Shown: positions 35,204 to 43,590 of the stretch, one piece after another
Position numbering within the stretch: position 1 is the first letter of the stretch
How the letters are laid out: each line of letters starts with the position of its first letter
Origin: Pedobacter frigiditerrae
GTDB taxonomy: Bacteria; Bacteroidota; Bacteroidia; Sphingobacteriales; Sphingobacteriaceae
Assembly: GCF_004331645.1 (NCBI RefSeq)
Contig: NZ_SJSK01000003.1
Location: forward strand, 620,301-684,300
Length of the DNA: 64,000 nt
Direction of reading: 5' to 3'
Program-made: the position numbers and the translations under genes
The notes under the pieces: generated by a model
What the model saw: the letters and a program-made list of their open reading frames with translations, nothing else
Told to the model about the DNA's origin: nothing
The model's database searches: none

Positions 35204-36760
35204 ATGAAGCAAACCCTTATTTATATTCTTCTAGTTTTTAGTTCAATTTTTTCAGCTCTTGCTCAAGAAAAAGATACTTTAAACTTTGGCACAAAAAGCA
35301 AATCATTTATAACTGATTCAACCAATTTTACAGCTTACAATTTTGCAAAATCAAGCCCATTTTATTTAAAATCATTAATGCCTTTAAAATATAACAGGTT
35401 AAGTGCTGGCTATAATTTTGAAAAAGGTAATTTAACATTAGCTCAAAATGCTACATCATTAAATAATGCTAATTTAATTACAGAAGGAATTTCACAGTTA
35501 AATTCAATAAGTATATGGGGCCAGTTTTCATATCACAAAATAGTTGAAGATAGCACAGCTTTTGCTCATCAAACTAGAAATAATGTAGCAAATCCATATT
35601 ATTTTGGTTCCCCTAAAAGTGTTAGCTATCAAAGAGCAATTTATAACCTAAAAGCGCTAGCTAGCAGAAATTTCATTCAGAATAATTTGCCTATAGGCTT
35701 AGGAGTTGATTATAGGATAGGCAATCATTATTCTACAAATGACCCACGTGGTGATATAGGTGACTACCAACTTAATTTAATTGGCACAATTGGTTACAAT
35801 CTTACAAAATCATTACGTGTTGGTGCTGGTTACAGATATGGTTATGGACTCGAAAAAGTTAATGTTGCTTACAAAAACAGTAGCGTGTCTCAAGGCAAAC
35901 TAATACCAGAATTTAATAATTATCTAATTAATGGATATGGAGAGCCAGAAATATTTAACACAGACAGGACTTTCCAAAACAATTCGACTAGAAACGGCAT
36001 AGATGCATATATTGGTTATAACAGTAATAAGATTGGGAATTTTAATTTCAGCTTTCAAGCAATTAAAGAAATACAAGATTATAATTATAGAACGGGTGAA
36101 GGCATAACAGAATATATTAAATTCAATATTGTTAATGAGTATTATAAACTCTTGTGGTTAAAGAATATCTCTAAAAACAGCTTAAGTGTTGAGTTAGGTT
36201 ATCAAACAAATGATGGCGATAACTTTATCAACAAATACCTAGCTAACAGTTATTTGTACAACAACAATATTCTTAATTTAAAGTCAGCATTTACGCTTAA
36301 AAAGAATCAGTTTAGCCACAATTTTGTTATTGGACTAAGGAAATACGAAGAGCGCAAAAGAGATGGTATTGCAGGAAATGATATCAGATTAAATCAACTT
36401 AATTATACCATTAATTATGGCTTAACTCATGTAAATGAAAAGAGTCAAAGCTGGGGGTTTAGTATTACAGGCATATATGATCAATATCTAGACTCTGACT
36501 TTGAGGTTCTTAGAATAAATGAAGGCGTGTTTACTCGAAATGTAATTTACCATGACTACGCATACAATACAACTTCAAAATTTGGCGGCAACCTTACTTT
36601 TGATTATAGCATACCTTTATTTAATCAAATTCAAGCTGGGATTAAATGGAGTACAACCTATTTAAGAAGAAATGATTTGCAAGACTTTGGTAGAATTTTA
36701 ACTAAAGTACCTGGCAAGGATAGGTTTTTTAGTAATATCAGCCTAAATCTGTATTTTTGA
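35204..36760 (+). CDS. DUF6850 outer-membrane beta-barrel protein
   Basis: The 518-residue protein has a signal peptide (about 1-20, ending ALAQ), then many amphipathic strands and an aromatic C-terminus (LNLYF). The segments RLSAGYNFEKGNLTLAQNA and VGAGYRYGYGLEKVN match the DUF6850 family as I know it, usually near DUF4876 genes. About 22 strands could be present, so a pore or receptor is possible. Its stop overlaps the start of the di-haem peroxidase gene by 1 bp. Confidence 0.75.
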   Translation: MKQTLIYILLVFSSIFSALAQEKDTLNFGTKSKSFITDSTNFTAYNFAKSSPFYLKSLMPLKYNRLSAGYNFEKGNLTLAQNATSLNNANLITEGISQLNSISIWGQFSYHKIVEDSTAFAHQTRNNVANPYYFGSPKSVSYQRAIYNLKALASRNFIQNNLPIGLGVDYRIGNHYSTNDPRGDIGDYQLNLIGTIGYNLTKSLRVGAGYRYGYGLEKVNVAYKNSSVSQGKLIPEFNNYLINGYGEPEIFNTDRTFQNNSTRNGIDAYIGYNSNKIGNFNFSFQAIKEIQDYNYRTGEGITEYIKFNIVNEYYKLLWLKNISKNSLSVELGYQTNDGDNFINKYLANSYLYNNNILNLKSAFTLKKNQFSHNFVIGLRKYEERKRDGIAGNDIRLNQLNYTINYGLTHVNEKSQSWGFSITGIYDQYLDSDFEVLRINEGVFTRNVIYHDYAYNTTSKFGGNLTFDYSIPLFNQIQAGIKWSTTYLRRNDLQDFGRILTKVPGKDRFFSNISLNLYF

Positions 36761-37905
36761 TGCCAATGAATAAAGTATTATCAGGCCTTGTACTTTTATT
36801 GGCTTATTTTGTATTTCTTTCTTTTAAATCTATCGGTTTAAGTACAGGAGATGATCTTACCGTAGATTCTCTTAGAAAAGTATATTCGAAACCTAAGAAA
36901 GAATGGCCAAAAGCCAATGTAGATAATGGAGTTACATTTGAAGAATTGGGAGAACTACTTCCATCACCTTTAAACTTAAAAAGCGATTCAGTTAAAAAGC
37001 TAATTGAACTTGGTAAGATTTTATTCTTCGACCCTCGCCTATCTGGTTCCAATCAGATTTCATGCTCGAGCTGCCACGTGCCAGATTTAAATTGGCAAGA
37101 TGGAAGAAGGGTTTCTGTTGGGCATGATCACCTAGAGAACATCCGCAATGCACCATCTTTAGAGAACATTTGGCAGGCTAAAAAATTATTTTGGGATGGC
37201 AGGGCGAATAGCTTAGAAGACCAGGCCGCAATGCCTGTTACAGCCCATAATGAAATGCACCAGGATATGAAATTGCTATCTAAAAAATTAGGTAAGATTA
37301 AAGGTTATCAGCCTTATTTTTTAGCAGCATTTGGATCAAAACAAATTACCAATGATCGCATTTTTGCAAGTTTAGCAACTTTTCAGCGCAGTATTGTAAG
37401 CAGACGCACTGATTTTGATCGCTTTTTAGCAAAGGATAAAAATGCATTAACGGATCAGCAATTGGTAGGTTTACATTTATTTAGAACTAAAGCTAGGTGC
37501 ATGAACTGCCACAATGGTCCGTTTTTTACAGACAATCAATTCCATAATGATGGTTTAACCTATTACGGTCGTAAATATGAAGATTTGGGTTTATACAATG
37601 TAACCAAAAACCCCGAAGATGTTGGTAAATTTAAAACACCTGGCTTAAGAAACGTCATGAGAACCGCTCCTTGGTTTCACAACGGTTTATTTGGAGACAT
37701 GGACGGTGTAATGAATATGTACAATATGGGTATGCCAGTTCAACGTGTTAAACCAGAGCAAGAAAAAGATCCATTGTTACCCAAAAACGATAAGCTTTTA
37801 AGAGGCATAAGGCTAAGCAATTCAGAAAAAGAAGCTGTAATTGCTTTCCTTGGTTCATTATCATCTTCCCCATTTTTATTAAGAGTTGAAGAACTTCCAA
37901 AATAA
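36760..37905 (+). CDS. Di-haem cytochrome c peroxidase (CcpA/MauG family)
   Basis: The 381-residue protein starts at an ATG that overlaps the previous stop; an ATG at 36766 (MNKVLSG) is also possible. After a signal/anchor helix (about 5-25) it shows two c-type haem sites, C102SSCH106 and C247MNCH251. Blocks such as FFDPRLSGSNQIS, WDGRANSLEDQA, GLHLFRTKARC and FKTPGLRNV match the family. It would reduce H2O2, or oxidise a bound substrate as MauG does, in the periplasm. Being last in a TonB/DUF4876/DUF6850 operon, a redox step on the imported ligand is possible (inference). Confidence 0.9.
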   Translation: MPMNKVLSGLVLLLAYFVFLSFKSIGLSTGDDLTVDSLRKVYSKPKKEWPKANVDNGVTFEELGELLPSPLNLKSDSVKKLIELGKILFFDPRLSGSNQISCSSCHVPDLNWQDGRRVSVGHDHLENIRNAPSLENIWQAKKLFWDGRANSLEDQAAMPVTAHNEMHQDMKLLSKKLGKIKGYQPYFLAAFGSKQITNDRIFASLATFQRSIVSRRTDFDRFLAKDKNALTDQQLVGLHLFRTKARCMNCHNGPFFTDNQFHNDGLTYYGRKYEDLGLYNVTKNPEDVGKFKTPGLRNVMRTAPWFHNGLFGDMDGVMNMYNMGMPVQRVKPEQEKDPLLPKNDKLLRGIRLSNSEKEAVIAFLGSLSSSPFLLRVEELPK

Positions 37906-37954
37906 TATTATATTTACCTTGCAAATTTTACAGTTCATATTGTTTGTTAGATAA

Positions 37955-38320
37955 ATGAGAAAGCGCATTTTGGTAGTTGAGAATAACCCTGATATTTTAG
38001 AATTGATATCATTGGTTTTAGAAGAGGCAGGTTATGAGGTAAATTCATTTGCTAATGAGCATGATATCTTTGAGCATATTGTAAAATTTCAGCCAGATGC
38101 AATCTTATTAGATATTGTTCAGCCAACTGTACAAGGAACCGAACTATGTCGACAAATAAAAGAAGCTGAAGGAACAAGCCATATACCAGTTATAGTACTT
38201 TCTACCCATCCACATATCAAAAAAGTTAAAGAAGTATGTGCTGATGAAGTTGTCCCAAAACCATTTGATATAGACGGCTTGGTTGAAATTATAAGTGAAC
38301 AGTTGAAAACTGCTTCTTAA
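37955..38320 (+). CDS. Single-domain response regulator
   Basis: The 121-residue protein is a lone receiver domain: acidic residues near 9-13 (VVENNPD, with Glu/Asn in place of the usual Asp pair), phospho-acceptor Asp53 (ILLDIVQP) and the KPF lysine near 108. There is no output domain. It could relay phosphate to another protein or act by protein contact. No kinase gene is adjacent; the ECF sigma gene starts 78 bp further on. Confidence 0.9.
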   Translation: MRKRILVVENNPDILELISLVLEEAGYEVNSFANEHDIFEHIVKFQPDAILLDIVQPTVQGTELCRQIKEAEGTSHIPVIVLSTHPHIKKVKEVCADEVVPKPFDIDGLVEIISEQLKTAS

Positions 38321-38398
38321 GATATTAAAATTCACATAGCATTCAGGAATACACCGAACAATAGATATTCGTTGTTGTTTATAGCCTAATAAACCACA

Positions 38399-39028
38399 AT
38401 GATGATTGCTATTGTACGACCTTTTAATAAACTAATTCATAAGGAACTACACATTAGTACAGCACCTTCTGCAGAAGAAATTTTAGTAACAGGCTTAAAA
38501 AATGGAGACACAAAATCCATCGAAAAACTATATAAAATGTATGCTAGCTCGTTAATGGGCATTATCTCTAGAATTGTAAAGTTTGATGAGGTTGCTGAAG
38601 ACGTACTTCAAGATACCTTCTTAAAAATATGGAAATCTATTGCACATTATGATGCCTCTAAGGGTAGGTTATTTACATGGATGGCTAACCTGGCAAAAAA
38701 CACAGCGATTGACCAAGTGAGAAGCAAAAATTATCTAAAATATAATGTTACTGATGAGATTGAGGACAGATTAACAAAAATAGATCAAGAAAACCTCATT
38801 TCAATTAACCCAGATCGTATCGGTTTAAAACAACTTACCGAAAAGTTAAAGCAAGATCAATTTGAAATTATTCAGCTTTTTTACTTTGAAGGCTATACTC
38901 AATCTGAAGTTGCCAAAGAGCTAAATATCCCACTGGGAACAGTAAAAACAAAACTCAGACAATCAATATTAGCCTTACGACAATATTTCAATGAAACAAA
39001 TACTAAACTTAAATTTCTTATTGCTTAG
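38399..39028 (+). CDS. ECF-type RNA polymerase sigma factor
   Basis: The 209-residue protein has region 2 (about 40-110; EKLYKMYASSL, EDVLQDTFLKIW and FTWMANLAKNTAIDQVRS) and region 4 (about 145-195; GYTQSEVAKELNIPLGTVKTKL). Such factors are normally held by an anti-sigma encoded next to them; here no anti-sigma gene follows, as the next gene is on the opposite strand. It may belong to the group where the preceding receiver protein or a distant anti-sigma controls it. The stop abuts the stop of a 52-residue gene on the minus strand. Confidence 0.9.
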   Translation: MMIAIVRPFNKLIHKELHISTAPSAEEILVTGLKNGDTKSIEKLYKMYASSLMGIISRIVKFDEVAEDVLQDTFLKIWKSIAHYDASKGRLFTWMANLAKNTAIDQVRSKNYLKYNVTDEIEDRLTKIDQENLISINPDRIGLKQLTEKLKQDQFEIIQLFYFEGYTQSEVAKELNIPLGTVKTKLRQSILALRQYFNETNTKLKFLIA

Positions 39029-39187
39029 CTAGGTTTTATCCTCGGTATGTTTTTCTGGGTTAATTTCTTTACTGTTTAATTCGTTTTCCAGTTCTTTCTG
39101 ATCTTTTTTATTTCTTTTTACAATGAAATAAACAAATGCTAAAATCGCTACGATTATAATTGCAATTACTACAACATTGATTTTCAT
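39029..39187 (-). CDS. Small single-pass membrane protein
   Basis: A 52-residue frame starts at ATG 39187 with a hydrophobic helix (about 4-22, VVVIAIIIVAILAFVYFIV), then the positive KRNKKDQK and a charged, acidic tail. Topology would be N-out/C-in. I recall similar short anchors with an RNKKD-type motif in other Sphingobacteria. It lies in a 233-bp gap otherwise without a gene, convergent with the sigma-factor gene. The translation is complete and has no in-frame stop. Function unknown. Confidence 0.65.
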   Translation of the reverse strand: MKINVVVIAIIIVAILAFVYFIVKRNKKDQKELENELNSKEINPEKHTEDKT

Positions 39188-39261
39188 ATTATTGAGATTT
39201 ATAATCTATTAACTAAAAATAAGGTCATTATGTTTCTTGAATTTTAATTCTATGTTAAATC

Positions 39262-40371
39262 TTAATCATTAGGAAAAAGCGTTTGCTGATGTCCATCGTA
39301 TCTTTCCCTAATTTTCACTTCTCCAAAATTTGAAAAACCTACACCTAAAAGCCTTATTTTCTTTTCTCCTAAATCAATGTTGTTTAATAATAGTTTTGCA
39401 GTATCTATAACTTGCTCTAATTCATTTATGGGCGTTGGAAAAGATAAACTTCTGGTAATCTGTTTAAAATCTCCAAACTTAACTTTCAGTGTTATTGTTC
39501 TGCCATAGATTTGATAATGTTGCAGGCGCCTAAAAGCTGATTTTGAGATAACTTCTATCCAATCATCTAACTCTTCTCCCCTGCCCACATCATAAGAAAA
39601 GGTATCTTCTGCACTAATAGATTTAATTTCTTGATGTGGTTGAACTTGGCGATTATCAATCCCTCTAACTATGTTATAAAAGAATTTACCTGTTTTGCCA
39701 AAAAGCTGAATTAGTCTTGCCTCTGTCTGTTTCTTTAAGTCTAAACCTGTATGCAAACCTTGCCTTTTCATTTTTTCAGCAGTTACTTTCCCAACACCAA
39801 AAAACTTTTCAACTGGCAATTTCTCCATGAACTTTTCCATTTTAGAAGGACCAATAAAAGTCAAGCCATCTGGTTTGTTCATATCTGATGCAATTTTAGC
39901 GGCAAATTTGTTTACAGAAACTCCAGCTGATGCTGTTAAGTTTAGTTCGTCTTTTATGGCTTGTTTAATCTGCTCGGCAATGGTTATGGCCGAACCAATG
40001 CCTAACTTATCTTCACTTACATCTAAATAAGCCTCATCTAAAGAAAGTGGCTCTATCAAATCAGTATAACGACTAAATATCTCTCTAATCTTTCTAGAAA
40101 CGTCTTTATAAGCATCAAATCGTGGTCGCACAAAAATTGCATACGGACAAAGCTGTTGTGCTTTCTTGGAAGTCATTGCTGATTTAATCCCAAATTTGCG
40201 AGCTTCGTAACTAGCTGTAGCAACAACTCCTCCTCTACCTTCTGGCGAACCTCCAACTACTAATGGTTTACCTCTATATTCTGGGAAATCTCGTTGCTCT
40301 ACCGAAGCATAAAATGCATCCATGTCTATATGAATGATTTTACGAATGCTGGTTTTACTTTCATTTTCCAT
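39262..40371 (-). CDS. dinB: DNA polymerase IV
   Basis: The 369-residue Y-family polymerase shows the metal-binding DMDAFYASVEQRD at about 16-28 and SLDEAYLDV near 108, with finger/palm motifs GRGGVVATASYEARKFG and the little-finger domain to residue 350. The C-terminal QQTLFPND (about 362-369) looks like a beta-clamp-binding QxxLF peptide. It performs error-prone bypass of DNA lesions. It begins directly next to the stop of the upstream hydrolase gene (0 bp), so the pair may be co-transcribed. Length is normal. Confidence 0.95.
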   Translation of the reverse strand: MENESKTSIRKIIHIDMDAFYASVEQRDFPEYRGKPLVVGGSPEGRGGVVATASYEARKFGIKSAMTSKKAQQLCPYAIFVRPRFDAYKDVSRKIREIFSRYTDLIEPLSLDEAYLDVSEDKLGIGSAITIAEQIKQAIKDELNLTASAGVSVNKFAAKIASDMNKPDGLTFIGPSKMEKFMEKLPVEKFFGVGKVTAEKMKRQGLHTGLDLKKQTEARLIQLFGKTGKFFYNIVRGIDNRQVQPHQEIKSISAEDTFSYDVGRGEELDDWIEVISKSAFRRLQHYQIYGRTITLKVKFGDFKQITRSLSFPTPINELEQVIDTAKLLLNNIDLGEKKIRLLGVGFSNFGEVKIRERYDGHQQTLFPND

Positions 40372-41328
40372 TTACTGCAAAATGAATTTAGTATACACTC
40401 TATCATCCCAAAATTTATAGCCTTTATCTTGGAAAGCTGTGCCATTAAAAACCAAATCTATAAAACCATTCTTTTCTACTAACACGGTATGATAAATCTT
40501 TCCTTCTGGATTTTTGATTAACTTAAAATCAATTCGATGTTTTTTATCAAACCACCCTAATCTATCAGCTATGTCTAACGACTTTAATTTAAAATGAGAC
40601 TGTAAATCTTTTGCTATTAATTTGCTCCTGTACCAAGTTCCACCAGTTGGCGATACCAAAGGCTTGCCGTTGTAAACAACTACACTATCGTTGTAAGCTA
40701 TAACCTGCAATGACTTGTTTTTAGCTTTTAACCAAGTTTTAAGCTTTGCCTGATGCTTTTCTGTTTCGTACCCATAAGTTGCGTCTAAAAAACCAATGCG
40801 TTCAACATAAGTAGGTATTTGAGCTTGAGAATTGATATACCCAAAAATGAAACTTCCACCGCCACTGTGTCCGCTTAATATAACTTGAGGATTAAAGTTT
40901 TTATAACGAAGCATCAAGCTAGAAACGAACTCTCCTATTTGTGCGTCGCTATTTGCATATTTCCTTCTCCAAGCTGGCCAGCTCTTTAAACTATTTTCTA
41001 CATAAACAACTATGTAATTTGATTTTTGGTCTGCATTTCTAATAAATTGGGTTTGTGCACCAATATGCTGAATATCAAAATGCCAGTCATCGCCTTGCGC
41101 TAGTTTTTTACCAAAAGTTTGCTCGGTTGTATTTCCGTTTGGTAAAGCGTATACGATAATTTTAGTGGGTTCTGAAAGCGTAAAAACTGATGGCTCATCT
41201 ATAGATAATACTACGCCACTATCAATTTCAATCTTTTTTAACGAACTTAATTTTGTGGCAAAGCTAGATTGAGCTTTTATTTCAATTTTTAGAACGAGTA
41301 AGCAAATGATAAGCAGTGACCATTTCAT
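40372..41328 (-). CDS. Secreted alpha/beta-hydrolase-like protein
   Basis: A start at 41328 (MKWSLLIICLLVLKIEIKAQ) gives a signal peptide; the ATG at 41334 adds two residues. The mature protein (about 300 residues) holds the nucleophile elbow GHSGGGSFIFGY near 157-168. The oxyanion/lid layout and DSGVVLSIDEPSVF/TKIIVYALPNGN start suggest an alpha/beta hydrolase, though the acid and histidine of the triad cannot be placed with certainty (KIYHTVLV is a candidate for the His). It directly precedes dinB without a gap. Substrate unknown. Confidence 0.65.
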   Translation of the reverse strand: MKWSLLIICLLVLKIEIKAQSSFATKLSSLKKIEIDSGVVLSIDEPSVFTLSEPTKIIVYALPNGNTTEQTFGKKLAQGDDWHFDIQHIGAQTQFIRNADQKSNYIVVYVENSLKSWPAWRRKYANSDAQIGEFVSSLMLRYKNFNPQVILSGHSGGGSFIFGYINSQAQIPTYVERIGFLDATYGYETEKHQAKLKTWLKAKNKSLQVIAYNDSVVVYNGKPLVSPTGGTWYRSKLIAKDLQSHFKLKSLDIADRLGWFDKKHRIDFKLIKNPEGKIYHTVLVEKNGFIDLVFNGTAFQDKGYKFWDDRVYTKFILQ

Positions 41329-41349
41329 ACCCAAATTTACAATAATCTC

Positions 41350-42099
41350 TTATTGTTTTTTAGGTGTTCTGCCTAAATTTACAACAGCACCTATGCTAAA
41401 AACAGAATTGCCTGCATTTAAAAATTTCCTGCTTTTTAAGCCAAAATTACTACCACTTGTATATTGCAGTTGTACCTCATCGCTCAAAATCATTCTTGTA
41501 TAAAAAACTGGCTCTAAGAAAATATTATCCTCATTGGGTTGCAACACATTATTTCTATAAAAATTATTGGTATTGATAAAACTCATCCGCAATGCGGTAC
41601 CATAGTTTAAACCGAATTTTGCACCAAAAAGCTTTAAGTTTCTCTTCCTCTTGGAACTATAATTTACTTGAATAAACTTTTTATCGTAACCAGCCTCTTG
41701 CAAATCTGTATTGATGATATTCTTATTATCGTCCAATTCCCGAAATGTCCTTTCACTTTTTCCACTTCCCAAACCTGCATAAATTTCAAGAATTCTGTTC
41801 TTGTTAGGTCCGAATGTTTTAAAGTAACCACCACCAAACTCTATCATTTTATGTTTGATGTCTTTTTTATCTCTTTCATTTTGCAAGAATGCGCCGTTAG
41901 CTAAAATGGCAAAATGATTACTGAAGGCATAAGCCGAATTAAAATTGAAATTTCCTTTAAGAGACATATGTGCACCAACAGCAATTTCACCCTGTGTGGT
42001 TAGCATTGGCGTATTAGGTACACTTGGAATATAAATTGAAGAGCAGCTAGATAAAAATATCACCAAAAAGATTGGTGCAAAACGTAAGTAATTAGTCAT
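41350..42099 (-). CDS. Outer-membrane beta-barrel lipoprotein-like hypothetical protein
   Basis: The 249-residue protein starts with a signal ending FLVIFLSSCSSIY, where Cys19 could be lipidated. A beta-rich chain follows, with KMIEFGGGYFKTFGPN and GLNYGTALRMSF, that looks like a small barrel. The last segment, FSIGAVVNLGRTP, is not an aromatic terminal strand. I do not recognise a named family. It lies 21 bp upstream of the hydrolase gene and may be co-transcribed with it and dinB. Confidence 0.65.
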   Translation of the reverse strand: MTNYLRFAPIFLVIFLSSCSSIYIPSVPNTPMLTTQGEIAVGAHMSLKGNFNFNSAYAFSNHFAILANGAFLQNERDKKDIKHKMIEFGGGYFKTFGPNKNRILEIYAGLGSGKSERTFRELDDNKNIINTDLQEAGYDKKFIQVNYSSKRKRNLKLFGAKFGLNYGTALRMSFINTNNFYRNNVLQPNEDNIFLEPVFYTRMILSDEVQLQYTSGSNFGLKSRKFLNAGNSVFSIGAVVNLGRTPKKQ

Positions 42100-42136
42100 A
42101 GATAAAATAATAACAGCTTTTGCCGAAAAATATTAT

Positions 42137-42820
42137 CTAGTTAGTGAATTTCATTAGCTCCATCACTCTTTTAAACTCTTCGTGGATAGTCGAGTTAATA
42201 GTAATTTTGTTTGCTGTTACAGGATGAATAAATGATAATTCTGATGCATGAAGCAACATGGTTGTCATTTCAAATTGCTCCATAAAAAACCTATTTTGTT
42301 TATTGCAACCGTGTTTTCTATCTCCAATTATGGGATGGAAGATATGAGCAAAATGTCTTCTCAATTGGTGCATGCGACCAGTTTTTGGTGTTGCTTCTAC
42401 TAATGAATACCTAGAAGTTTGGTGTTTTCCAAAAGCCACGTCTATTTCTGCCCTTTGCAATGTCTTGAAGTAGGTAAAGGCGTCCTGCATGTTACCATTT
42501 TCTTTAGCCAAGGGGTAATCGATATCTAGTTCATCTGGTGCATACCCACGTAAAATGGCTAAGTATTTCTTTTCTACCAAGCTTTCTTGAAACTGTTTGT
42601 GCATGGCAATCTCTACCTCTTTTTCAAAAGTGAAAAGCAAAATACCACTAGTTTTTCTATCCAAGCGATGTACCGGACTAACATGGCGACCAATTTGGTC
42701 CCTTAACATTTGCAATGCGAATTCTGTGGCATCGTTAGCCATCTTAGAACGATGAACAAGCAATCCGTGAGGTTTATTGATAGCAATTAAATGCTCGTCT
42801 TGGTAAACGATTTCTAACAT
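42137..42820 (-). CDS. RluA-family pseudouridine synthase (TruC-like)
   Basis: The start at 42820 gives 227 residues beginning MLEIVYQDEHLIAINKPHG, the family N-terminus; the longer frame to 43009 reads through repeat DNA and should be ignored. The catalytic block SPVHRLDRKTSGILLF (Asp near 55) and later GRMHQLRRHFAHIFHPIIGD are intact. No S4 domain is present, and the short single-domain layout resembles TruC (tRNA U65) more than RluC/D. It should isomerise uridine in tRNA or rRNA. Upstream is a palindromic repeat. Confidence 0.85.
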   Translation of the reverse strand: MLEIVYQDEHLIAINKPHGLLVHRSKMANDATEFALQMLRDQIGRHVSPVHRLDRKTSGILLFTFEKEVEIAMHKQFQESLVEKKYLAILRGYAPDELDIDYPLAKENGNMQDAFTYFKTLQRAEIDVAFGKHQTSRYSLVEATPKTGRMHQLRRHFAHIFHPIIGDRKHGCNKQNRFFMEQFEMTTMLLHASELSFIHPVTANKITINSTIHEEFKRVMELMKFTN

Positions 42821-42837
42821 TTGGCGAAGATAGGAAT

Positions 42838-43007
42838 AAAAAAGATTGTCATCCTGAGCTTGTCGAAGGAAATCTTTTTTAAAATCACTAAACCAAATTG
42901 GGCGTGCCCCAAGCTGCGCAAGGGTCGGGCTATCCGCTACAATCTTTTTATGCCACACCAACTTCCTTCCATAAAAAGGATTTTCGCTACTATCCCTCAC
43001 GCAAAGC
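42838..43007. repeat. REP-like palindromic elements upstream of the pseudouridine synthase gene
   Basis: Unit 1 (42838-42880) is a 43-bp palindrome with perfect 10-bp arms (AAAAAAGATT/AATCTTTTTT) around GTCATCCTGAGCTTGTCGAA. Unit 2 (about 42900-43007) has AATCTTTTTATG at 42941-42952 facing CATAAAAAGGATT at 42970-42982, with similar CGCTACAATC and CGCTACTATC segments beside each arm. The sequences look like the dispersed intergenic repeats I recall from Sphingobacteria. Unit 1 has T-runs in both directions and could stop transcription from the upstream lipoprotein/deacetylase genes. Confidence 0.6.
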
Positions 43008-43047
43008 ATATACTACAATACCAACTAAAATAAATGAGGTATTGAGA

Positions 43048-43590
43048 TTATTTTAATGTAAATGGTATTGATTTTTTAAGAATAAAATAGGTATCTAAAT
43101 CTATTCCTTTTCCGCTATTACTAATAATTTTTCCATTGTAATCGATTTGATAAGAAACAACCTGAGTTGATTTAATGTTACCTGAAAGCGGGACATCGTA
43201 TTCATGTCTTTTTTCTTCTACCATAATTTTATCATTCTCAAAAATATAAGTGTAAATAGACTTTCCACTTTCACCATAAAATGTAATGGATATTTTTTTA
43301 ATCTGATTATCTATGTAAAAAGCTTTCCCTTCGTTTCCTTCAGCACTGTAATCCCCTTCTAATGAGAAATCATAAACAATTGTGTCTGAATGATTGGACT
43401 TCAAATTATCCTTTAAAATTTTTTGTCTAACAGAATCCAAGTTACAATCTTGTTCTTTAACAACTGGAGAGATATTTGTCTTATTATCACTTAAGGTGTC
43501 TTCTTCAGTTTTTTTAGGTTCGCTAATTGAAGTACTGTTGTGGCAAGCCACTAATAGCAGTAATAAGAAGAATAAGTAATTTTTCATCAT
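43048..43590 (-). CDS. Hypothetical lipoprotein
   Basis: The 180-residue protein has a lipoprotein signal (MMKNYLFFLLLLLVAC, Cys16), then a Ser/Thr/Lys-rich spacer (17-45) and a beta-rich C-terminal part (DTIVYDFSLEGDYSAEGNEGK, split as VYDFSLEGD and YSAEGNEGK). I do not know the family. Its ATG shares one base with the stop of the deacetylase gene, giving translational coupling. There is no obvious functional link. Confidence 0.65.
   Translation of the reverse strand: MMKNYLFFLLLLLVACHNSTSISEPKKTEEDTLSDNKTNISPVVKEQDCNLDSVRQKILKDNLKSNHSDTIVYDFSLEGDYSAEGNEGKAFYIDNQIKKISITFYGESGKSIYTYIFENDKIMVEEKRHEYDVPLSGNIKSTQVVSYQIDYNGKIISNSGKGIDLDTYFILKKSIPFTLK

Noticed and set aside
42821..43009. N-terminal extension of the pseudouridine synthase and the plus-strand frame at 42821-43033
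   Set aside because: Both are read through the palindromic repeats; the family N-terminus begins at the ATG at 42820.
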